A stretch of DNA of 64,000 bases. It comes from Aureobasidium sp. EXF-3400. Its lineage: Eukaryota; Ascomycota; Dothideomycetes; Dothideales; Saccotheciaceae. A program made the translations under genes and the position numbers. Of the stretch, positions 45,876 to 57,544 are shown piece by piece (position 1 is the stretch's first letter; each line of letters begins with the position of its first letter). The stretch covers positions 102,520 through 166,519 of the forward strand of contig SWBL01000075.1 of the NCBI GenBank assembly GCA_024195585.1, written 5' to 3'. Under the pieces are notes generated by a model that was given only the letters and a program-made list of their open reading frames with translations, searched no databases and had not been told where the DNA came from.

Positions 45876-46586
45876 ACAGGGCCAGTGGCCTTGATACGGA
45901 TTGTGTGACAGCAATGGATACCCCGACGAGTAGTAATCACGGCACATTATACGAATGGTACCGGGCATGAGAGTAGGCGTTTTTAATCACCATTACCAGC
46001 GACGGAGTTGTTCTTTTGGGACCCAAGGGTTTTATATTCTATGCATCTATAGCGATGCCTCTTGTTACACAGTAGTTAATGATTCAATGAACAACATTGA
46101 TCCGATGTTTGCAATTTAGACTCGCAATTGTTGTGATGAAGTCGTTTATCGGAGTAATATATATGGTTGAGCCAATCAAAACCGAGCACAGAGCACAGAG
46201 CAGCATGAAGCCGGGGAAGAGGTGGGCAATGTCGCACAGAAAGCTGGAGCACAAGATAAGCGTGTCGGTGAAGAAGTTTAATGGATGCATGTGAGGATGA
46301 GCTCCGGGAGTGTTGATGGCTATGCGACTTCAATAAGAACATGGTAGTCATGGAGTATATCCAAGCAATGAAGTGTGAATAAAGGCATCTAGATCTATCC
46401 CCTGCGGCGGCGATCTTGACCAGCAGGCCGGCACGCTTGATCAACGACGAGTGACGTCTTGTGGAGATGTGCTATCTGGTTGCGAAAAAGTTCCTAGCCC
46501 ACTCGTACGGCAAAAGCACTGAGATCTCTGTGCTACTACGTGTCAGCTAGCCCCAACGAACAGCTGTGAGGTCCACCCGAGTGCGA
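45876..46586. other. Intergenic, promoter side of the GPD gene
   Basis: No supported gene. A minus-strand hydrophobic open frame (46084-46290) was considered and not accepted. Confidence 0.45.
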
Positions 46587-46739
46587 ATGCCACAGATATT
46601 CATTGCAAGAGCCCGACTGTCGTCTTTACGTCGCTCCTTCATCATCTCGAATCACCGCTTCCCCAGCAATCTCTCCCTCCCTCTCGCCTCCAACTTTCCC
46701 GTCCAATCTCCTACACCCACATTCCTACGACCACACACT
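46587..46739 (+). other. Possible mitochondrial presequence extension of GPD
   Basis: An ATG at 46587 is in frame with the GPD start at 46740, with no stop between. The 51 intervening residues contain Arg and Ser (IARARLSSLRRSFIISNHRF) but no Asp or Glu, the hallmark of a mitochondrial targeting peptide. It could be translated from a longer transcript, giving a mitochondrial isoform beside a cytosolic one, or it could simply be 5' untranslated DNA. Confidence 0.4.
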
Positions 46740-48113
46740 ATGGCGACTCTCGGCGCATATCAAAAGAAGCACAAGGTTGCCATTGTCGGCTCTGGCAACT
46801 GGTATGTGAGCAGTAGCTATCTTCACGCCCAACTTCTCGTCACACCTGAAAACAAGAGAGACTGACATCTTTAGGGGCACTACCATCGCCAAGGTTGTCG
46901 CAGAGAACACCAAATCCAACAGCGACCTGTTCGAGCCGGATGTTCAGATGTGGGTCTTCGAAGAGGACGTGTCCATCCCGAAAGAGTCGAAACACTACAA
47001 AGGCGACGACAAGCCGCAGAAGTTGACCCATATCATCAACGACGTCCACGAGAATGTCAAGTACTTGCCAAATGTTGCTCTCCCCAAGAACATCATCGCC
47101 AATGCCTCGCTCGAAGATACCGTCAAAGACGCCAGCATTCTCATCTTCAACCTGCCTCACCAGTTCATCGAAAAGACCTGCGACACGTTGCAGGGCAAGA
47201 TTCTGCCTTATGCTCGTGGTATCTCTTGCATCAAGGGTGTCGAAGTCTCAGACAAGGGCATTGAGCTCTTCTCCGAATGGATTGGCCGCAAGCTGAACAT
47301 TTACTGCGGTGCCTTGTCAGGCGCCAACATTGCCACTGAGGTCGCTCTCGAGAAGTTTTCCGAAACCACTGTCGCATACGACCCTCCAACCATGGACAGC
47401 CAGCAGCCCACCCCCAAGGGCTCCCCTCGTTCTTCCGAGATCGACCTGTCTCAGCTGAGCGGCAAGCAAGATCAACACGAGAAGATTAAGCTTTACCCTT
47501 TGCCTACCGAGTACCCTCCTCTCAGTCACGACAATGTAAAGAAAATCTTCCACCGCCCCTACTTCCATGTTCGCATGGTCTCGGATGTTGCTGGTGTATC
47601 GCTCGGTGGTGCGCTCAAGAATATCGTTGCTTTGGGTGCTGGTTTTGTTGATGGTTTGGGCTGGGGAGACAACGCCAAAGCTGCCGTCATGCGTGTCGGT
47701 ATCTTGGAACAGGTCAAGTTTGGCAAGATGTTCTTTGCCGATTCCGTCCGTACAGAAACATTCACTGAGGAGAGCTGTGGTGTAGCAGATTTGATTACCA
47801 GCTGCAGTGGTGGTCGTAACTTCCGTTGTGCAAAGATGAGCGTCGAACGTGGCATGACTATTAACGAAGTCGAGGAGCAAGAACTTAATGGACAAAAGCT
47901 GCAGGGAACTAGCACTGCGGCCGATGTCAACAACTTCCTGAAGAAGCAGGGTCTCGAAGACGAGTTCCCTCTTTTCACTGCCATCTACAGTAAGTTTGGC
48001 ATCAATATACTACACGGTTGTCTAGCCTCGCTAACACAAATGCAGATATCCTCCAAGGCAAAGACAAGGCGGAGAACATTCCTGAGCGCATTGAATCAAA
48101 AAAGTACCCATGA
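46740..48113 (+). CDS. GPD1: NAD-dependent glycerol-3-phosphate dehydrogenase
   Basis: Exons 46740-46801, 46875-47989 and 48046-48113, all phases matching, 414 aa. Start [21 protein letters not shown] carries the Rossmann glycine motif split by the first intron. The catalytic region is [20 protein letters not shown] with its lysine, followed by [10 protein letters not shown]. The insert around [12 protein letters not shown] is common in fungal versions. The enzyme reduces dihydroxyacetone phosphate to glycerol-3-phosphate, feeding glycerol (osmolyte) and lipid synthesis. The C-terminus ends ESKKYP. Confidence 0.95.
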
Positions 48114-48665
48114 AGCGACGACCCTTTTATGTTATTTCACGACCAAGGTTGACTGGCTATTAGGAGTTATTCGGGGCAAACCAGCGCAAAACTATAGATT
48201 ATCCTAGGTAATGTTCCTATTGTGTATCAGAGCAAGCATTTGTGTACGGTTAGCAGGCATGGTGTTTGAGATGACCACCGATTGGTGGAAGCATATCCAA
48301 AATTGGTGGCCTACATCTGGAAGATATAAGGTTGTAATAACGTAGCCAGAAATTACACTACCCGTCAAGCTCACCTGTCGCACTCGCAATCTGGTAGTGC
48401 TGATTAGTATGCAATACAGCCGACTGTTCAGAGTAGAGAAAGGGGTGCGCTTGAACGGAAGCCTCGGCGACGCTATCGCGACTTCCGAACCACCTTGGTA
48501 TTACTGACATCATCCCGGGTCAGTCGAAAAACAATGAAACGATGATGGAGCAGAATACTCAGCCAAGAGTCAAGGATTAATTCGGATAGATAGGTTGTTC
48601 GGTCTGCCCGCCTTTTCTTCTTGTCTTTCTCATCTGCTATACCTAAGATCATACTACGCTGTATA
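48114..48665. other. Intergenic, nothing recognised
   Basis: Between GPD and the NADH dehydrogenase gene. No features seen. Confidence 0.5.
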
Positions 48666-50512
48666 ATGCTGGCATCAAGAAGTGCAACTCTGCCGCGAAC
48701 ATTTGGTGTGACACGACAGCATGAGTCGACTGCTTTCGCTGCTGTCTTGAGAAGCCATGGCCCGGAATTCGTCTCGAGAAGGACTAATGCTGGTCAATTG
48801 GCTTCAAGAACACAAACACGGTTCCTCACAAGGGGCATTGAAAGTAGCAAAGGAGGTGTGTCATCGTCTCTCTACTTGTTAAATCCATCTAACATCCCAC
48901 TAGATCGTGAACGTGTTGTTGTGCTAGGCTCTGGTGAGTGTTTATTGTGTTGCTTGAATGCCTGAACTGCATCTCATTTCTATCGCAGGCTGGGCTGGCT
49001 ACACCCTCGCCCGAGACCTCGACCCCAAGAAATATCAAGTCGTCGTCGTATCACCTCGCTCCTATTTTGTCTTTACACCTCTCCTTGCCTCAACCTCAAC
49101 CGGCACCCTTGAATTCCGCACAGCTCTCGAGCCTGTCCGCTCTCGTCGCACCAAAGTAGAGTTCTTCCAAGGCTGGGCTGATTCTGTGGATTTCGCGTCC
49201 AAGACTTTGAGAGTGGAAGAAGCTGTTGAGAACCCATTGCAGGCTATGGCTCTGACTGCTGATGGTCGCGAAGATCAAAATTCAAAGCAACTAGAGCAGG
49301 AGAAGGGCGTCAAGCAGAAAAAGGGCAAAGTCTTTGAGATGAATTATGATAAGTTGGTTGTGGCAGTCGGATGCTACTCACAAACTTTCGGAACGCCTGG
49401 TGTCAAGGAACATGCCTATTTCCTCAAAGATGTTGGTGATGCTAGGAAGATCCGGAACAGGATGCTTTCTTGTGAGTTTGTATCGAAACTGAGTTGTTCT
49501 CAATGTCACTAACCGCATCACTCCAGGCTTCGAAACAGCTTCTCTACCAACCACCAGCGAAGAGATGAAAAAGCAGCTTCTCAACTTTGCCGTCGTAGGA
49601 GGTGGCCCGACTGGCATTGAATTCTCCGCCGAGCTCCACGATCTCATCAGCGAAGATATGGCTAAGCTCTACCCTGAGCTGATGCAATACTACAAGATCA
49701 CCGTCTACGACGTTGCCGACAAGGTTCTCAGCATGTTCGATGACAAGCTCGCCAAATACGCAGTCGAACACTTCACCCGTGAAGGCATTGACGTCAAGAC
49801 ATCTCACCACGTCAAATCGCTTCGCAGAGGTTTACCCAAGAAACTCCAGGAAGATGGTGGTGACCAAGTTGTCAAGGACGACTCAAGCTGCTACACACTA
49901 GACTTGAAAGAAGAGGGCGAAATAGGCGTTGGCATGGTAGTCTGGAGCACCGGACTAATGATGAACCCCTTCATCTCAAAGTCTCTTTCAAGACCTTACG
50001 ACATACCCATCGACAGCACTGTCGTCGAAACACCTTCAGATGCAAAGAGTTGGAACATCTCTAGGCATCCACGCAGCGGTGGCATCATGACAAACGACCG
50101 CCTCCGGGTAATCATGCAACCCTCCACCCAAGCAAAAGAAGGAGAGAAGGTCAATGGCAGAGCAATCATCAAAGATGTTTACGCTCTTGGCGACTGCGCA
50201 ATCATGGAAAACTCGGCTTATCCAGCTACCGCCCAAGTGGCTAACCAAAAAGCTCGCTGGCTGGCCAAACAGCTCAACCGCGACACCATCGACAACAACG
50301 CCTTTACCTACAAGGACCTTGGGGTAATGGCCTATGTGGGGAACTGGAATGCTGTGCTTCAATCATCAGGCGGAGACGTGTCTGGAAGAGTTGCCTGGTT
50401 CATTTGGCGTGGTGCATACTTGGCAAAGAGTGTCAGTTGGAGAAACAGGATTTTGATCCCTACCTACTGGTTTGTCAACTGGCTATTCGGCAGAGATATC
50501 TCGAGGTTCTGA
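48666..50512 (+). CDS. Type II (alternative) NADH dehydrogenase of mitochondria
   Basis: Exons 48666-48855, 48904-48933, 48989-49471 and 49527-50512, total 1689 nt, 562 aa. The N-terminus (MLASRSATLPRTFGVTRQH) is Arg/Ser-rich, as in a mitochondrial presequence. FAD site VVVLGSGWAGYTLARDL spans the tiny 30-nt second exon. NAD(H) site FAVVGGGPTGIEFSAEL. The C-terminus has the membrane-anchoring amphipathic region (LIPTYWFVNWLFGRDISRF). These single-subunit enzymes pass electrons from NADH to ubiquinone without pumping protons. No EF-hand is visible, unlike calcium-regulated relatives. Internal versus external location cannot be decided. Confidence 0.93.
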
Positions 50513-51027
50513 GCATCCGCATATGTATAGACTAACAAGTACTTTTCATTGCTTCTGATGTTCTTTGCTATACTTTGCAGATGCAATTTCCCGATTGGTC
50601 CACTCGCTTTACCAACTCAAGCTTCAAGTGCTTGGCAGCGTGAACAAGCAAGTGCAGAACACACAGCCCTTCTCTTTTCTTTCCGTTGGAAAATTCGGCA
50701 ACAAGATCAATTGGAAACAACATTGCCATACTATACTGGAGATATCAGCTCTTGCTTCATCGTGTTACTACTGTACATAGAGCAATCATATATCTCACGA
50801 ATGACGAAACTGATTTGGAGACGTTTTGGAAGTGAAGCCTCTTCTCGAGGTAATATATTTTGTACAGTTGATCCATCTAAGGTAAATGTTTCGTTAAAAC
50901 ATGCTAGGTAATGAAGTGATTACATTATAAGTGCGTGCTTTTTGTCTTTCGTTATGCTGGACTTGAAGTGTAGAAAAAATGTCCAACAACAATAGTAACC
51001 ATCTAGTATGTATCAGAGACGATACGC
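50513..51027. other. Convergent intergenic region
   Basis: 3' sides of the NADH dehydrogenase and GH17/But2 genes. Nothing recognised. Confidence 0.5.
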
Positions 51028-52986
51028 TTAGCAGGCACGAACGTAGAGGCCGAGAGCCGAAGGATTGTAGTCTTGGAAGAACTAAAATTACCCGTTAGTT
51101 TGTGTATAATATGATAGATATTTGGTATAACTTACCTCGAGATCAAGGCCGCCAGTAGAGGTGACCTCGAAGGAGACTCTGGTGCCAGCAGGGCAGGCAT
51201 CCTGGCTGAGAGTGTGGGAAGAACCACGCTTGAGAGCATCGACAGAGCCGATCTGCTTGGCGACAGCGGGAGCGTTGGCGTAGGTGGTCGACTCGTTAGC
51301 AACACCGTTCAAGACAGCAATGGTGAAACCACCCTGGTCGTTGAAGGAGTAGCTGGAAGTCTCAAGCTGGTCAAGCTGAGGGAAGAGGAAGACAGTCGAG
51401 CAAGTCTTGCCAGCATAGGAGGCAGGGATGTCAAAGTTGAAGATGGTAGAAACCTTGGAGTTGATAGTGCCGTTGTACTGAGTACCGTAGGCCTTGTTAG
51501 GGTTGGCGGCATCGACAGGGACGATCAAGTGAGGGTACTGGTAAGCACCGTTGATGTCGGCAGGGCATCCGGAAGCAGCAGGAGTACCGCTGGGAACAAC
51601 AGTCGAGCCAGCGGCAGAGGTAACGCTGGGCTTGGCAGAGATGACAGAGGTCATGCCGGTGCTAGTGCAGGCAGAACTACAGTGGGTAACAGTGATCAAA
51701 GTAGTAGAGAAGATAGTGACAGTCTCACCGTCGTCAGCAACGGAGGTAGCTGCCTTGGTGGTGACGGGCACGAGGGTGGTTCCGGGGGCAGAGCTAACAG
51801 CAGAGCTAGCAACAGAGCTACCGGCAGAGCCAACGGGGAGAGATGCAATCACTGAGCTAGCAGCGGAAGATGCAGATGAGACGGCGGAAGAGACCGAAGG
51901 GGCAACCGAGGCGACTGAGGAAGCAACAGATGAGAGCTTGCTCGAGACGACCGACGAGGGTACACCACCGGTGGGAACCGCGTTGGTGATCGAGAGAGTG
52001 GTGCTGGAAGCAGCAGAGGTGGGCATAGTGGCACTAGCGACCGAGCTGGTGGGAGCAGCCGAGCTGCTGGTGGCGACGTTGGGGCATGAGAGATCGTACT
52101 TGGGAGTCTCGCCAGATTGAAGGACACCAAAGTCGGGAGAAGCAGAGTCCTGGAGAATGTACCACCAAGTAGGGATGTTGCGGCTGAGCAGCTCGCAAGC
52201 AATAGACTTCCAGTAGGTCTCGGCGTTGTCAACGCTAGGAACGGCCAGGTTCTCAGTAGCACCAGAAGTGGGCCAGCCAGTCTCGGTGATCCAGATAGGC
52301 TTGCCGTTAGCAACAGCCTCGACGGCGTTGTACTTGTCAAAGAACAGAGAGTTGGCGTTGGAGACTGAGTTCGACGCGGTGTTCTCGTAGTAAGGGTATT
52401 CATCGAGACCAATGAAATCGACGGCAGCAAGAACGGCAGAGTTGGAGGAGTTGGTGTATCCGGTCCAGGTGTCGACGTGGCCTACAGGCTTAGAGCTAAG
52501 TACAGTGCCGGAGATGGCAGATCTGACTTGACCAATGTAATCGACAAGGACTGAGGGGGACTGGCCAGTACCGGCGTTGGAGGCAATACCAGCGGGAGTC
52601 TCGCGGTAAAGGTCTTCGCTACCAACTGAGATACCCACAACGAGATCGGCGAATTCAGAGCCATATTGGCTGATGGCATTCTTGAGAGCAGTGAGCTCAT
52701 TGTCGAAAACGGCCTGAGTCTCGGATGCCCAAAGACCAAGAAGAAGGGTGGTGTTGGTAGCAATGGCAGCGGGGATGGCACTAATAACAGTGTTGGATGT
52801 GCCATCCTGGATCATAGTGTAGAGACGGGCAGAGTTCCATCCACTAGTGGTGTTAAGACCTTGCTGGGTGCGGAATGAATCCTCGAAGGTCTGCAGAGTG
52901 TTGCCTTGAGATCCATAGTTGAAACCGCGGGTAGCAGCCAGGACGGACGAGGCGCCACCAATGAGAGAAAGAATAGCGGATCTCAT
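51028..52986 (-). CDS. GH17 glucanase-like protein fused to a But2 domain
   Basis: Exons 52986-51136 and 51081-51028 (GTAAGT...TTTTAG), 634 aa. Signal peptide MRSAILSLIGGASSVLAA. The GH17 (beta-1,3-glucanase/transglycosylase) domain, about residues 19-300, has the acid/base Glu in VGISVGSEDLYR and the nucleophile in PIWITETGWPTSG. A Ser/Ala/Val/Thr-rich linker of about 150 residues follows. The C-terminal domain, about 455-634 (YPHLIVPVDA, STIFNFDIPASYAGKTCSTV, ending ALGLYVRAC), matches the But2/ubiquitin-3-binding C-terminal domain of fungal secreted proteins. It has no GPI tail. Probably acts on wall beta-glucan, with the But2 part as a possible anchor or binder. In many GH17 wall proteins a GPI signal replaces the second domain. 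Confidence 0.9.
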
Positions 52987-53911
52987 GTTGATGATGAATA
53001 TCCTAAGAAAAAGATATGTGTGATGAGGGAAGAAAACACAGGTTGAATTGAAGAAGGAAGCGAGCAGTTTTGTACCCAGTGGGCCTCTGTGACGACAACA
53101 TAAAAAAGTGTACGATGTACATCGATCCTGCCGTGCTTCCGTCAAAGAACGTGAAGCGTCTTGTGGGGAAATAATGGGTTAGTCGCATGACGGTGCAAAC
53201 CCAAGCTGGTCTTGGGTGGTGGATGAGGGCCGAAAATAGCACCATGACGCCTCGCTCTGCAGGTACGCCATCATCGCGTGGAGGGCTCAGTCACCAGAAT
53301 TGAGGAAAACTCAGATCCGCGCGGCCAATGGCCAGACAAAAAACGGAACAACCTTTGTTGGGCCGCCGCTGTTCGCCAAAGGTTGTCGTGTTCTCAACCC
53401 CAGTCGGGCAAAGCGGGATACGACGTGCCCAAGAGAAGGATGTCCAAGAGGTCGATCCTATGGAATAGCGTGACGGTAAGGATCGTGTTCGCGTCAATGG
53501 TGTCTCTCATAGTCTCGTGGGGCTATATATGGACAACGTCCTCCTGACATGTCCAGCAAATGCTTTGGTACATGGCAGAAGCCACTATCATGTGGTTGTA
53601 GAGGTGGCAAGGTACGCTGCGTGCATTCTCTGCTGTGCGACTGCAAGGTTCATCCACGTTCCCGTAGTCTTCGATGACGCTGCAGCTCAGCCGCCGTGTG
53701 GCGGCGGCATGGCTGCCGGTCGAAGTTGCAGCGTTGGACACGTCGTTTCCGCCCCCGTTTGTTGATCAGGAACGCTCTTGCCCTTTTTAGCCAAAGGTGG
53801 GGAACAATATTTGCTTGGCGTCGGAAAAGTCTTGTCTCTCCAAATCCTGTCCATCACTGACTGGTGAAAGAGAGAAGTTGTTGTTCCCGAAGAAAGTGTT
53901 TTGTACTATTC
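52987..53911. other. Divergent intergenic region
   Basis: Between the GH17/But2 gene (minus) and DPH4 (plus). A TATA-like CTATATATGG lies near 53522. No gene seen. Confidence 0.5.
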
Positions 53912-54403
53912 ATGGCGAACCATTATGAAGCCTTGGGTTTGGGTCATCGCCAGTTTGATGGGAGTTTGACAGCTCAAGACATCAAGCAGGCGTATCGCAA
54001 AGCTTTGCTCGAACATCATCCGGACAAGGCGCAGACCGGAGACGCTTCTCGAACCGTGGATTCCATCACAGTCGCCTACAAAACTCTTTCTGAGCCCGAG
54101 GTCAAAATAAATTACGATCGTGAACTACGCTTGCAGCATGCGCGTAACAGAAGCGACGACAAAATCTTCCACACCGGACTTGACATTGTAGATCTGGATG
54201 ACTTGGACTACGATGACAAGACTGGTGAGTGGTGGAGAGGCTGCAGATGTGGCCAGGATCGTGGTTTTGTCATCACCGAAGACGAGCTGGAGAATGAGTC
54301 GCGCTACGGAGAACTCATCACGGGCTGCAAGGGCTGCAGTCTGTGGCTCAAGGTCTTGTTCGGAGTTGAGGACGAAGAGCAAGACATCAAAAGTGTTGCT
54401 TGA
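53912..54403 (+). CDS. DPH4: Diphthamide biosynthesis J-protein DPH4
   Basis: Intronless, 163 aa from MANHYEALGLG; the frame is open further upstream but this ATG fits the J domain. The J domain (about 1-75) has the HPD motif in LEHHPDKAQ. The C-terminal CSL zinc finger has GCRCGQDRGF and ITGCKGCSLWLKV (CxC...CxxC), with DELE between. DPH4/Jjj3 supplies electrons or iron-sulfur help to the Dph1-Dph2 step of diphthamide formation on elongation factor 2. Confidence 0.92.
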   Translation: MANHYEALGLGHRQFDGSLTAQDIKQAYRKALLEHHPDKAQTGDASRTVDSITVAYKTLSEPEVKINYDRELRLQHARNRSDDKIFHTGLDIVDLDDLDYDDKTGEWWRGCRCGQDRGFVITEDELENESRYGELITGCKGCSLWLKVLFGVEDEEQDIKSVA

Positions 54404-55075
54404 GCTTTCACATGAGCTTCTGCTTTTCCATTTCTTGTCTACGTGACACAAACTCGTGGTGCCTCGCATCGGTGCACGAAAACAACTGCACTCGGCTGAG
54501 ATTGATGGAGAGTCAGACGGCCCAGCTTACAATTGTTGTGGAAACGATCATTTAGCGGCTGAGTATGGAGCGACCTGCTTCCACGCTTTGGCAAGCAGTC
54601 ATGCTTGAGTCATCTGTCGATATTGCAATGCTCGGAGCTGGTGTCAGCTAAACATTCCTGCCGACGCTTCCGACAAAGCGGTCGTCGCAATGCACGAAAA
54701 TTCTCTTTCACGACCTATTGAGACATCGACCATGCAATATTGGTTCTCCTCGCCATTGGGTTGGCATGCCCCTAGACGTTTGTATTGTCATGGTTTCCGT
54801 AGTAAAAGGACAACCATGTGCGTACAATCAACAGCCTTTCCTTGCTCAAGCGGGGATTCCTTTGGTGCAAAGCAAACAAAGAGATCAGACAGCATGCGAT
54901 ATCAAGAATGCCGAAGCAAGCTCCTTTGTATCCTTCGTTCCGCATCCGGTTCAGTAAGGAACTCGTCGGATAGGAGAAACCCAGCGTAAACTCGAAGCCT
55001 TGAGTCGAAACGACGGCGACATGTCTTTCTCCAGCCTGGTCTGAAGTGACAGTTGGCATTCCCTCAGCATCAACA
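54404..55075. other. Intergenic, nothing recognised
   Basis: 3' end of DPH4 and promoter of the HExxH protein gene. Confidence 0.5.
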
Positions 55076-56649
55076 ATGGCATCCTATAGTGTTCCGGATC
55101 CTCCACCAGTAGTTCCTCCTGGCTTCAATCCCAGCAATTATGTTGCAAGGTTGAATCGCGTAACAAACCAATTCGACATACAACCTCGCTCAAGAGGCAA
55201 GTACTCACAACTTGGACTTCCTTCGATGGATCCAACCGGCGGACACACGGATTTGAAAGTCGGGCTGCCTAGCCGAGCTCCAGATTGGCATCCTCTGTTA
55301 GAGAAATGGGGTCTTCAGGTCCTGGAAGCGGCAGGATTCCTCAACAGCACAGCCTATCGTGGAACAGGAGAAGGGCAAATGCCTTTAGGTCGCCTCACCA
55401 CTGCCTTTGGTAATGGACCGTTACATCCTCTTTTAAGGGAAGATATGTGGCATGGACTTCGAGCCGGCGAATATGCCCTCATGGAACCTGCGATACGTCT
55501 GGCTTCCGCTATCTTGGACGATCCTGAAACCTTATGCTTCTTTGCCGGATCAATGGTCCCTAGCGACAAAATGCCATTCATTTACCTCCAGCATATTGAA
55601 GGGAGATGCCCGATATATGGGCCCAGCCAACCACTTGATGCGGCTGCGCTGGCAGACGTATACAGCAAAATCACGGATATGCGCGGTCACATGAGATGGA
55701 CATTGCAAGACATGAATACCATGCTCGGTGATCGCAGCGCCTTTGGCCTCACAAAACCGTGGGTGGAGAGTAATGGCAAAGTTGCGGAAGGCGCGAGGGG
55801 GCTTGGGTATGTGATGGTTCTTGCCCCGATTGAATACGACTGACACTGTTTGATAGAACTCGCGCCAGCGTTATTCAAATCAGTCGAGGATATGTCGACG
55901 CAATGCGAATGTACTTTAATAGTGATCCGACACTCACCGAACTCGGGAGATTTATCAACGACACACAGTACCTTGCTTCAATACCTCTCGAAGACACAAT
56001 TTGTATCAACAAAGACTCAGCGATTGCGCGCAGTACAATCTTGTTTGCAGACACCCTGATCCATGAACTCACACATGCAATCAGCGGTGCCTACTTCAAC
56101 ATTATCCCGATGACAATAGCGGGTATGCCACGGGGCAATCACGTTTACGAGCCCTTTTTCGCTGGTGATCGTTGCAACGAAACTGGACACGCCATCTCAT
56201 CCTACATATTCCGCGGAAATACCATAGGTATAAATCAGTGGAACATCCCGCAAAACTATTCGTCTCTCTGGTTACAACAGCACATTGGCCCATTAGGACT
56301 TTACTGGCCTGACAAGTGGGACAGGTGGATCATCGATCGTGGCGGGAATGATTCTTGTAGGCCGAGAGCTGTGGATGCTGTCGAGCACCACGTTCTGCAA
56401 CGTTTGTTTCCAGTTCCTCAAGCACATATCAACAAGATGTTTTCCCGTCAGCTGTGGCAAGATGAGGTACATCGGTTCGGCTTGGACGCTATTCGGATGC
56501 CACGATTGGATAAATGGTCAGCGGAGTGGACTCCCGGGGGAAAGGAGAAGGGCATATGGGGATCAGGACGTGACAGGTGGAACGATGGACCGAGTCCGGC
56601 TCCTCCGTCTCCTAGTACTCATAGCGATGATGGAGGCGTCCCGCTGTGA
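55076..56649 (+). CDS. Unknown protein with an HExxH metalloprotease-like motif
   Basis: Exons 55076-55806 and 55857-56649 (GTATGT...GATAG, phase 2), 507 aa. Starts MASYSVPDPPP with no signal peptide. The C-terminal half contains TLIHELTHAISGAYF (HExxH, about residue 310), then HVYEPFFAGDRCNETGHAIS, where a third metal ligand such as Glu or Asp could lie, as in gluzincin-like peptidases. The first half (LGRLTTAFGNGPLHPLLRED and following) matches nothing I know. The last 40 residues are Pro/Ser-rich. It may be a zinc peptidase or a degenerate one. No neighbour suggests a pathway. Confidence 0.75.
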
Positions 56650-57544
56650 TGTATCTACGTATTTGACAAGAATCGTCCTCCTCATTCATGTACTTGATTC
56701 GCCCTGGTTTGTTCGCAACGCAGGCTAATGGTGCACATCCAAAAGAGTTCATTCATAATTCCATCTCATCACATGCCAGGGTCACACCCTCTACAACCTC
56801 TGCACGATTTAAATGGTTCATCTTTCGTAGCATAACTAGAAATTTTCCATTATATCTGTGCCATAATACTACATGGGTATTTGCCCGAAGCATACAATAC
56901 TTGCGGAGTCATCACTCCTTTCTGAAGTGGTCAATGGCTACGTCCAGCTTTTTGCCCTTCACTATTGAAAATTCGTTTTGTGTGCTATAGATGACAGCCA
57001 ATACTATCACAACCCGGGCGCGATTATACAAAGAGCTAAGAAACTTATGAGTCTGAGTCATTGTAGTCACCAAGTATTGGATCGTGCTTCTTATCTTTAT
57101 AGGAGATTAACGAGAGAAGAAATACTACATGAACATTAGACGAGCAGGGTGACACCTACCATATCAGACATTGCCGTATTCTGCCAAAAATCTTGATTTG
57201 TGAACCACTAGCGCACGACACTAATACAAGTAAACAATATAGCTATAGAAATACGAAATACATAATACATTCACGAGGCAAGACCTATCTAAGAAAGAAC
57301 CTTTCTATAAACTATTTTCGTGGCCACAACTGAATTTAGGAAGCGACTGTGCACCCCGATGGCGTAAACTGTCCCTATACCACACATGGAAAAGAACCAA
57401 TGCGAAACCGAGACGATTCTTCGCAAACAGGGAGGGCAAACTTCCTCGTTTTCATCTGTTTACCAGGAACGAGTATATACTTTGACAACATCGCCGTCCG
57501 ATATCGCTACTCTCGTGCTGCAGTTTATCGTCGCTCGTACAAGC
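56650..57544. other. Convergent intergenic region
   Basis: About 0.9 kb, AT-rich near 57180-57320. No gene seen. Confidence 0.5.

Noticed and set aside
46084..46290. Minus-strand hydrophobic open frame of 68 codons
   Set aside because: AT-rich intergenic DNA; hydrophobicity follows composition and no family is seen.
51214..52368. Plus-strand open frames opposite the GH17/But2 gene
   Set aside because: Complement of the low-complexity Ser/Ala/Thr linker; no start context or domain.
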